The notes below the pieces were generated by a model. It had not been told where the DNA came from, searched no databases, and worked only from the letters and a program-made list of their open reading frames with translations. Below, piece by piece: positions 7,880-13,262 of a stretch of 16,207 nt of DNA; the first letter of the stretch is position 1; each line of letters begins with the position of its first letter. Source of the DNA: an uncultured Collinsella sp. (GTDB taxonomy: Bacteria > Actinomycetota > Coriobacteriia > Coriobacteriales > Coriobacteriaceae); assembly GCA_958438955.1 (NCBI GenBank), contig CAUBTS010000041.1, positions 1 to 16,207 of the forward strand. Reading direction: 5' to 3'. Both the position numbers and the translations under genes were made by a program.

Positions 7880-10345
7880 ATGGAATCGTTGTACCGAAAG
7901 TATCGCCCGCTCACCTTTGACTCCGTGGTGGGCCAGCAGCATATCGTCTCGACGCTCGAGCACGCCATCACCGAGGGGCGCCTGTCCCACGCCTACCTGT
8001 TCTGCGGACCGCGCGGCACGGGCAAGACCACCATGGCGCGCATTCTGGCCAAGGCGCTGCTGTGCCGCAATGCCGAGGCGGCGCGCGCCGAGGGTGCAAG
8101 CGGCTGCATGCCCGACGGTACTTGCGAGGAGTGCGAGCTCATCGCCGAGGGCAACCACCCCGATGTCTACGAGCTCGATGCCGCCTCCCGCACGGGCGTG
8201 GACAATGTGCGCGAGGAGATCATCAACTCCGTCAACTTTGCCCCGGTGCGCGGCAAGTACAAGATCTATATCATCGACGAGGTCCACATGCTCACGACGG
8301 CGGCGTTCAACGCGCTGCTCAAGACGCTTGAGGAGCCGCCGGCGCACGTGATCTTTGTGCTGTGCACCACCGACCCGCAAAAGATTCTGGAGACCATCCT
8401 CTCGCGCTGCCAGCGCTTCGATTTCCACCGCATCGGCAACGAGGATATCGAGCATCGCCTGGCATACGTATGCGAGCAGGAGGGCTTCGATTACGACGAC
8501 GAGGCGCTCGCCATCGTGGCGCGCCATGCCAAGGGCGGCATGCGCGACGCGCTCTCCACGCTGGAGCAGCTGAGCGTTTTTGGCAACGGCGCCGTGCATG
8601 CGGACGATGCCCGCTCGCTTTTGGGCGAGGTTTCGGACCAGATCCTGGGCGAGTTTGCCCGCGCCATCGCCGAACGTGATATTGCTGAACTCTATGGGCT
8701 CATTCGTGCACAGGTCGAGGAAGGAAACGACCTGCTGGAGCTGACGCGCGACCTGGTGGCGCACGTGCGCGACGTGTATGTTGCCTGCGTTGCCGGTGCC
8801 CGTGCCGAGTTGTTTGAGGGCGGTGCTGAGCAGGCCGAGGCGCTTGCTGCCGAGGCCGCTGCCTTTGGCGAGCATCCTGCCGACCGCCTGGCCCGTGTGC
8901 TGACGGTGCTCGACGATGCCGCACTGGAGATGAGGGGCGCGAGCGACGTGCGCCTGGTGCTCGAGATCGCCTGCACGCGCCTGGCACGTCCCGAGGCCGA
9001 TTTAACGATTGAGGCATTGGCCGAGCGCGTGGCACGCCTGGAGGCCATGGTTGCCAATGCCGCCGTGCCGGCGAGCGTGGCGGCTGCTCAGGCCGCCGCG
9101 CCTGCAGCATCCGTACCCGCTGCTGCCCAGCAGCCGACGCTAATTTCGGGCGCCCGTGCTGCTGCTCCTGCGGCGACCGCCGCCCCCGCTGCTACGTCCG
9201 CGCATCAGGGTGGCATGCCTTGGGACCGCGGCGCTGCTGTTCCGGCTGCCCAGCCTGCGCCCAAGTCCGCGGCTCCTGCGCCGGCGCCTAAACCTGTAAC
9301 GCCTGCACCTCAGCCCGTTGCGGCTCCGGCTCCCGCGCCTGCTGCATCGACCGTGCCGGTGTCCAAGCCCAACAACGCCGCCCAGGTTGCCGCCGCCGGT
9401 GCCGCCGAGACGCCCGCGGTCGAGGATGCCGGAGAGCTGCAGCGCAAATGGGCCGAGGTTGTCGAGCGTGTCAAGGCGCGTCAGGCTTCCTACGCAGGGC
9501 TTTTGCTCAACGCCCGCGCCACGGCCGACGACGGCTCCAAGCTCACGGTCTCGTTCCCCGCGGGTTCGACTTTTGCCATTAAGATGCTCGGTCGCGCCGA
9601 TACGCAGTCGGTGGTCCTGCCGACGGTCTGCGCGGTCTTCGGTCGTCGTACCGTCGACTATGTCCTGGATGGGGGTGGCACGCCGGCTCCTCAACATGAG
9701 GAGCATTCTCCATCTGCACGGGCTGCGGCATCTGCGGACCCGCAACCCGTGTCCTCGGCGGCCCCTGTATCCTCGAGCGCCAGTGCGCCGCAGCAGCAAG
9801 CGGCGCCGGTAGCGGCATCGACCCCGTCGGCGCCTAAGCCCGCAGCGCCCAAACCGGCTGCTCCGACACCCGCGCCCAAGCCCGTCTCGCCCGCGCCCAA
9901 GTCGTCTGACCTGGGCAAAGCCCCCTGGCTACGCTCCGACAACCCCGCCGGCGCTCCTGCCACGGGTAAGCTCCCGACCGAGCCCGCGCCCCGAGCGCCC
10001 GAGCGCGCGTCCGCTCCCAAGGCTCAGCCTTTCGCGCCGTGGGAATCCGAGCAGGTGCCCTACGACGACGCTATGGTCGGCGGCTTCGCCGGCGATGCGA
10101 GCGGGGACGATCTGCCTCCGTTCGACGTGCCGGGTGCGACGCCCGCGCCCAAGCCCGCTGCGGCGGCACCCGCGGCCCCTACAGGCGACGACGTCCCCGC
10201 GACTCCTTGGGAGTCCAACCCCGGTGCGGGCAGCCCCTTCGGCCATCAGGGTGCAGCCCCGAGCATCCCGCAGACCGAGGACGAGGCCAAAGACCTCATC
10301 CGCAGCGTCTTCGGTCAGGCCACCATCTTCAAGCCGGTGGAGTAG
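7880..10345 (+). CDS. dnaX: DNA polymerase III subunit gamma/tau (DnaX, clamp loader ATPase)
   Basis: The protein has 821 residues and starts at ATG 7880 with GGGGGAG 6 nt upstream; the frame is open further 5' but without homology. The AAA+ motor occupies about 1-370: Walker A GPRGTGKT (43-50), four zinc-ligand Cys (62, 76, 82, 85), Walker B IIDEVH (131-136), sensor LCTTDP (161-166) and the SRC arginine-finger motif (175-177). It loads the sliding clamp at the replication fork. A tau-like C-terminal domain lies at about 512-598 (start EDAGELQRKWAEVVERVKAR), flanked by Ala/Pro-rich linkers at 395-510 and 600-795. The linkers contain four Pro-Trp motifs, at 447, 682, 720 and 776. The last 23 residues (TEDEAKDLIRSVFGQATIF...) return to normal composition and look like a helix. 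I saw no slippery A-run of the E. coli type, so a separate gamma form is not predicted. Confidence 0.97.
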   Translation: MESLYRKYRPLTFDSVVGQQHIVSTLEHAITEGRLSHAYLFCGPRGTGKTTMARILAKALLCRNAEAARAEGASGCMPDGTCEECELIAEGNHPDVYELDAASRTGVDNVREEIINSVNFAPVRGKYKIYIIDEVHMLTTAAFNALLKTLEEPPAHVIFVLCTTDPQKILETILSRCQRFDFHRIGNEDIEHRLAYVCEQEGFDYDDEALAIVARHAKGGMRDALSTLEQLSVFGNGAVHADDARSLLGEVSDQILGEFARAIAERDIAELYGLIRAQVEEGNDLLELTRDLVAHVRDVYVACVAGARAELFEGGAEQAEALAAEAAAFGEHPADRLARVLTVLDDAALEMRGASDVRLVLEIACTRLARPEADLTIEALAERVARLEAMVANAAVPASVAAAQAAAPAASVPAAAQQPTLISGARAAAPAATAAPAATSAHQGGMPWDRGAAVPAAQPAPKSAAPAPAPKPVTPAPQPVAAPAPAPAASTVPVSKPNNAAQVAAAGAAETPAVEDAGELQRKWAEVVERVKARQASYAGLLLNARATADDGSKLTVSFPAGSTFAIKMLGRADTQSVVLPTVCAVFGRRTVDYVLDGGGTPAPQHEEHSPSARAAASADPQPVSSAAPVSSSASAPQQQAAPVAASTPSAPKPAAPKPAAPTPAPKPVSPAPKSSDLGKAPWLRSDNPAGAPATGKLPTEPAPRAPERASAPKAQPFAPWESEQVPYDDAMVGGFAGDASGDDLPPFDVPGATPAPKPAAAAPAAPTGDDVPATPWESNPGAGSPFGHQGAAPSIPQTEDEAKDLIRSVFGQATIFKPVE

Positions 10346-10366
10346 CCGTACGGGCGGGTATACTGC

Positions 10367-10840
10367 TCAAGAAGAGAACCCCTTGCCCGGGCGCATTTGT
10401 ATTTCGGACATGTGTAGTGTGGTGCCGCTTATATCGCATTCGAGCAGACAGGTACGCGACGGTCGTCCTAGGGTGCTGAGGTCGACACGATACGTCGCAC
10501 GACTGTCTGTGTACTCGACTTGCATGTCGTTGGCAACTGCTCCGATTGTCAAAAAAGAGCCTGGCTCGGCATCAACAATCTTGGAATCTTTTATCTTGAC
10601 CTTGAGCTCTTGGTAAAGGGACGGGCTGTTGTAGTAAACGGTCCGGGTCCCGTCGGTGCACTCATCGGTCGTCTCCCATTTGACGATGGGCTGGTCCGAG
10701 CTGACTATCAGCAGTTCTGCTCCAAAGGCTATAGCATGGGTGATGACAACCAGCAATGCCCAGCCGACAAAGAGATAGAGAACCAAATATGCAACGGGGT
10801 GTTTTGAGCGGATGTTTTGGAGCGCGTCGGGGGCATTCAT
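10367..10840 (-). CDS. Orphan single-TM membrane protein of unknown function
   Basis: I do not recognise this 157-residue protein. Residues about 16-48 are a hydrophobic N-terminal anchor (VAYLVLYLFVGWALLVVITH), followed by a segment of about 110 residues, probably extracytoplasmic, with scattered Thr/Asp/Val and Cys at 61, 131 and 135 (approximate). It is a real gene on present evidence: GGAGGT lies 5 nt before ATG 10840, a perfect TATAAT lies at 10875-10880, and an 18-bp palindrome lies between them. It is convergent with dnaX, 21 nt from its stop, and splits the usual dnaX-ebfC-recR order. GC over 10381-10800 is about 53% by hand count, against about 70% in nearby dnaX. This suggests later arrival or relaxed composition. 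A function cannot be assigned. Confidence 0.72.
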   Translation of the reverse strand: MNAPDALQNIRSKHPVAYLVLYLFVGWALLVVITHAIAFGAELLIVSSDQPIVKWETTDECTDGTRTVYYNSPSLYQELKVKIKDSKIVDAEPGSFLTIGAVANDMQVEYTDSRATYRVDLSTLGRPSRTCLLECDISGTTLHMSEIQMRPGKGFSS

Positions 10841-10853
10841 GGGGTACCTCCAA

Positions 10854-10871
10854 ATTGCTATCTATAGCAAT
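10854..10871. promoter_or_regulatory. 18-bp perfect inverted repeat at the start point of the orphan gene (candidate operator)
   Basis: ATTGCTAT-CT-ATAGCAAT: two perfect 8-bp arms with a 2-bp centre. It lies between the -10 box (10875-10880) and the ribosome site, overlapping the expected transcription start near 10868. This is a typical position for a repressor operator. The half-site spacing fits a dimeric winged-helix regulator, but no regulator gene is visible here. Folding of the transcript as a short hairpin is the alternative. Confidence 0.5.
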
Positions 10872-10874
10872 CAA

Positions 10875-10880
10875 ATTATA
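10875..10880 (-). promoter_or_regulatory. -10 box (TATAAT) of the orphan membrane gene
   Basis: On the minus strand the sequence is a consensus TATAAT, 34 nt upstream of ATG 10840. No TTGACA-like -35 is found 16-18 nt upstream, where the DNA is GC-rich, so activity may depend on an activator or on the strong -10. Confidence 0.5.
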
Positions 10881-11180
10881 CCCCACCGCCATGTGCGCCG
10901 CCTCGAGTAGTGGCTCGGCATTTAGCCATTTAGTGGTACGCAGAAAATGTCGGATTCCGGCTCTACAAGATTTAGCTTTCAATATTATGCAGATGCGAAT
11001 TATTCAACTTCGCATAATCTTTGAGTGCGGCTTGCACTCCAGGACATGTATATCGACTGAGGGCGCGTGTCCGCCCCGCTTGCTTGCCCCGCGCCGTGGT
11101 ACGATTTTTGAGTTTGAAAGTCCCGCCGTGCTCCGGCTGCCCTTGCAGCTTGTCGCGCGGCCGCACGTAAAGGAGCCATC
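10881..11180. other. AT-rich 300-nt intergenic spacer with stem-loops, upstream of ebfC
   Basis: I see no credible gene here. GC over 10921-11040 is about 41% by hand count, the lowest in the window. It holds inverted repeats: ATGCGAA/TTCGCAT at 10993-10999 and 11009-11015, with an alternative pairing of the same right arm through ATTATGC/GCATAAT (10984-10990 with 11012-11018), and GAGTGC/GCACTC at 11023-11028 and 11034-11039. None is followed by a T-run, so they are not terminators. Confidence 0.5.
11097..11105 (+). promoter_or_regulatory. Candidate extended -10 promoter of ebfC-recR
   Basis: TGGTACGAT is a TGn extension with a TACGAT hexamer, 75 nt before the ebfC ATG. There is no clear -35. 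A promoter is needed here because the orphan gene on the other strand cuts ebfC-recR off from the dnaX transcript. Confidence 0.4.
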
Positions 11181-11501
11181 ATGGCCGGTATGAACATGCA
11201 GCAGATGATGAAGCAGGCTCGCAAGATGCAGGAGCAGCTTGCCGCCGCGCAGGAGAACCTCAAGTCCCAGACCGTCGACGCCTCTGCCGGCGGCGGTATG
11301 GTCAAGGTGACCGTCAATGGCGAGATGGAGCTCGTCAACCTCACCATCGACCCCGATGCCCTCGATCCCGAGGACGTCGATATGCTGCAGGACATGATCA
11401 TGGCTGCCGTCAACGAGGCCGTCCGCGGCGTCAACGAGCTCGCCAACAAGCAGATGGGCGCCATCACCGGCGGCCTCAACATCCCGGGTATGCCGTTCTA
11501 A
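11181..11501 (+). CDS. ebfC: YbaB/EbfC nucleoid-associated DNA-binding protein
   Basis: The 106-residue protein has family-typical length and order: an N-terminal helix MNMQQMMKQARKMQEQLAAA, a loop ending in DASAGGGMVKVTVNGEMEL, the conserved segment LTIDPDALDPEDVDMLQDM, and the C-terminal helix AVNEAVRGVNELANKQMG. Members form dimers that bind DNA and influence nucleoid organisation and recombination. The ATG at 11181 has AAAGGAG 6 nt upstream. It precedes recR by 13 nt, the conserved ybaB-recR pairing, and the two are surely cotranscribed. Confidence 0.97.
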   Translation: MAGMNMQQMMKQARKMQEQLAAAQENLKSQTVDASAGGGMVKVTVNGEMELVNLTIDPDALDPEDVDMLQDMIMAAVNEAVRGVNELANKQMGAITGGLNIPGMPF

Positions 11502-11514
11502 GACACGCATATAT

Positions 11515-12111
11515 ATGAGTGCGAATCACAGTCTGCAAAAACTGCTCGATGAGCTGGGCCGTCTGCCGGGCATTGGTCCCAAGTCGGCCCAGCGCATCGC
11601 CTATTACCTGCTCGAGGCCGATGCCGAGGAGGCCCGCCGCCTGGCCGAGGCCATCCTGGAGGTCAAGCAGGAGGTCCACTTTTGCAGCCGTTGCTTTAAC
11701 TACGCCACGGCCGATGAGTGCTCCATCTGCCAGGACCCGATGCGCGACACCACCCGCATCTGCGTGGTGGGTGAGCCGCGCGATGTCCAGGCGATTGAGC
11801 GCACGGGCAGCTACCACGGCCTCTACCACGTATTGGGCGGCGTGATCAGTCCCATGGACAAGATTGGCCCCGAGCAGCTGCACATCCGCGAGCTGCTGGC
11901 GCGTCTGGGCCACGAGGATATCCATGAGGTCATCATCGCCACCAACCCCAACATCGAGGGCGAGACCACGGCGAGCTATCTGGCCCGTACCATCAAGCCG
12001 TTGGGCGTCGAGGTATCGCGCCTGGCAAGCGGCCTTCCCGTGGGCGGCGACTTGGAGTATGCCGACGAGCTTACGCTTGGCCGCGCCATCGAGGCCCGTC
12101 GCGCGATTTAG
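11515..12111 (+). CDS. recR: Recombination mediator RecR
   Basis: The protein has 198 residues, the normal RecR length. In order it shows a helix-hairpin-helix (LGRLPGIGPKSAQRIAYYLL, 14-33), a four-Cys zinc finger (C57, C60, C69, C72), a Toprim domain beginning ICVVGEPRD (82-90) with the acidic ATNPNIEGE (142-150), and a C-terminal part with LASGLPVGGDLEYAD. RecR forms a ring-shaped clamp that, with RecO, helps RecA load on SSB-coated gaps. The ATG at 11515 lacks a recognisable Shine-Dalgarno; the preceding bases are AT-rich (CATATAT). Translation is therefore probably coupled to ebfC, whose stop is 13 nt upstream. Confidence 0.97.
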   Translation: MSANHSLQKLLDELGRLPGIGPKSAQRIAYYLLEADAEEARRLAEAILEVKQEVHFCSRCFNYATADECSICQDPMRDTTRICVVGEPRDVQAIERTGSYHGLYHVLGGVISPMDKIGPEQLHIRELLARLGHEDIHEVIIATNPNIEGETTASYLARTIKPLGVEVSRLASGLPVGGDLEYADELTLGRAIEARRAI

Positions 12112-12186
12112 GTGGCGAGCCTGCTCCTGCCGTATGTTTTCCTCGCGACGCACGGGGTAGTCATAATTTCCTCGTGCGACTGTGGG

Positions 12187-12202
12187 TTTGTTGTGCAACA
12201 AA
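12187..12202. promoter_or_regulatory. Palindrome TTTGTTG-TG-CAACAAA, upstream copy of a candidate operator pair
   Basis: Perfect 7-bp arms with a 2-bp centre. Its core GTTGTGCAAC (12190-12199) differs at one base from the core at 12263. The two centres are 73 bp apart, close to seven helical turns, so both would face the same side of the DNA. Confidence 0.5.
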
Positions 12203-12262
12203 GATGCTTCGTATCCGCTTATCGCATGGATGCTTCCGCTCGCATCCTTAATTTGCCCATTC

Positions 12263-12272
12263 GTTGCGCAAC
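12263..12272. promoter_or_regulatory. Palindrome GTTGCGCAAC, promoter-proximal copy of a candidate operator pair
   Basis: A perfect 10-bp palindrome covering the place where a -35 box would lie for the extended -10 at 12286-12294. A protein bound here would block RNA polymerase. The upstream partner is at 12190-12199. Confidence 0.5.
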
Positions 12273-12285
12273 CTTTTGGGTTCGC

Positions 12286-12294
12286 TGATACACT
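12286..12294 (+). promoter_or_regulatory. Extended -10 promoter of the second kinase operon
   Basis: TGATACACT is a TGn extension plus TACACT. Predicted +1 is at or next to A12300, which is also the A of an in-frame ATG. Transcripts could therefore be leaderless, or could run into the hairpin at 12317 before the Shine-Dalgarno start at 12357. Confidence 0.5.
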
Positions 12295-12316
12295 CAAATA
12301 TGGATTTGAATGAATG

Positions 12317-12341
12317 CGCCGCTTCTGAGCGGCGTGTTTTT
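12317..12341 (+). terminator. Intrinsic terminator-type hairpin in the leader of the second kinase operon
   Basis: CGCCGCT-TCTG-AGCGGCG is a perfect 7-bp stem with a 4-nt loop, followed by TGTTTTT. It is well formed as a Rho-independent terminator. It may end recR readthrough. It also lies downstream of the promoter at 12286 and directly before GGAGGAG at 12345, so it could act as an attenuator. Confidence 0.7.
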
Positions 12342-12356
12342 CTTGGAGGAGAACGC

Positions 12357-13262
12357 ATGCGGCCCGGTGGCACTCAGACAAAGCGCGGCGCCGCGGTGCG
12401 CATGCGACGCCGACTGGGCTTGGCACCGCGGGCGTACGCACTGCTGTCCTGCTCGCTGGTGCTGGTCATAGCTGGCGTTTCTGCCTATGGCATGACCGTG
12501 CCGTCCATGATGCAGGCGCATACCGCACGCGAACCGCACGTGGGGCATGAGGTCAAAAGTGATCTGGGTACCACGACTGGATATGCTTGGGCAAGTGTAG
12601 TCGCGCATATTGTGTTTGGCACTGACGATGCGGACGGCGCCGAGGCCCCGGACAACGAAGTCACGCTTGCCAATGGCAAAACCATCGTGCTCACCAACAC
12701 CAAGATCATCGATCGGTTGTCCAACAATAGCGTGGCGGCAACGGTGAATAAGGTCGAGCAGCAGAAGGAGCAGGACGCCCAGCAGTCCGGAAAGCCCGGT
12801 AGCTCGGATACTTCTGGCTCCGGCTCGGATTCATCGAGTTCGGGCGGCGGCTCTGGGCCGGGTTCCTCTACCGGAGGGTCTGGAAACGGCGGCTCGACGG
12901 GCGGCAACACTGACAACGATACAAACTCCGGTGGCCTTTCCGCTGCTGAGGAAGAGAGCATTCACAGTTGGCTTGTGACCAAGTACAACATGCTCGACGG
13001 CTATGTTTCTCGTGCCAATGACGTGGTCTCGACCTATAACTCTACGGGAGATCCCAGGCCGTGCGACAGCCTGGTCGGGGAGATGTTTGTCATTCGAGCC
13101 GAGTTCGGTCGTCAGACATTCTCGCCCCGGTCAAAGTGGTATCAGCAGTATGCCAATCTGTGGGGCTGTTACACCAACCTATGTCAATGGGTCGGCCATT
13201 ACGGCGATGATGACGTCGCGCTCGGTAACTTCAACAATAACGTGGCGGCGCTTGCCCTATGA
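12357..13262 (+). CDS. Membrane-anchored protein with Ser/Gly linker and Cys-containing C-terminal domain, unknown function
   Basis: This is a 301-residue protein that I do not recognise. It has a basic N-terminus (residues 9-25), one TM helix at about 26-46, and then an apparently extracytoplasmic part: a segment at 60-135 with ANGKTIVLTNTKIIDRLSNN, a Gln/Ser/Gly/Asn-rich linker at 135-193, and a C-terminal domain at 194-301 with Cys236, Cys271 and Cys276 and many Trp/Tyr. The start at 12357 has GGAGGAG 5 nt upstream; an in-frame ATG at 12300 could serve a leaderless transcript and would add 19 residues. It overlaps the kinase start by 4 nt (ATGA), so it is translated together with it. A sensor, adaptor or substrate role for that kinase is inference from this coupling. 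Confidence 0.75.
   Translation: MRPGGTQTKRGAAVRMRRRLGLAPRAYALLSCSLVLVIAGVSAYGMTVPSMMQAHTAREPHVGHEVKSDLGTTTGYAWASVVAHIVFGTDDADGAEAPDNEVTLANGKTIVLTNTKIIDRLSNNSVAATVNKVEQQKEQDAQQSGKPGSSDTSGSGSDSSSSGGGSGPGSSTGGSGNGGSTGGNTDNDTNSGGLSAAEEESIHSWLVTKYNMLDGYVSRANDVVSTYNSTGDPRPCDSLVGEMFVIRAEFGRQTFSPRSKWYQQYANLWGCYTNLCQWVGHYGDDDVALGNFNNNVAALAL

Larger units (their letters stand above)
12112..12356. other. Regulatory intergenic region between recR and the second kinase operon
   Basis: These 245 nt contain no convincing complete gene. They hold a GC-rich 9-bp stem with one G-U pair (12149-12157 with 12170-12178, 12-nt loop, no T-run), two similar palindromes (12190-12199 and 12263-12272), an extended -10 (12286-12294), an in-frame ATG exactly at the predicted start point (12300), and a terminator-type hairpin (12317-12341). 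They end with the ribosome site of the next gene. Confidence 0.6.

Noticed and set aside
7778..8875. 365-codon minus-strand frame opposite dnaX
   Set aside because: dnaX has Walker A, zinc Cys and SRC motifs on the other strand; this frame has none of its own.
9060..10250. Programmed frameshift site in dnaX producing a short gamma form
   Set aside because: No A-AAA-AAG-like slippery run or following hairpin was seen in the GC-rich linker region.
9060..10250. Tandem DNA repeat or CRISPR-like array in the Ala/Pro coding regions
   Set aside because: The apparent repetition comes from GCC/CCG-type codons for Ala and Pro. There is no regular repeat-spacer unit.
10756..11193. 145-codon plus-strand frame across the AT-rich spacer
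   Set aside because: It overlaps the orphan gene and the start of ebfC, has no ribosome site or recognisable domain, and its composition changes midway.
12149..12178. Nine-bp GC-rich stem after recR considered as a terminator
   Set aside because: The loop is 12 nt, one pair is G-U, and no T-run follows. The hairpin at 12317 is a far better terminator.
12264..12299. Start of the anchored protein at ATG 12264
   Set aside because: It lies upstream of the likely promoter -10 and has no ribosome site. Starts at 12357 (strong ribosome site) or 12300 (leaderless) are better.
11476..12441. 321-codon minus-strand frame
   Set aside because: It runs antisense across recR and the regulatory gap, where recR motifs are unambiguous.
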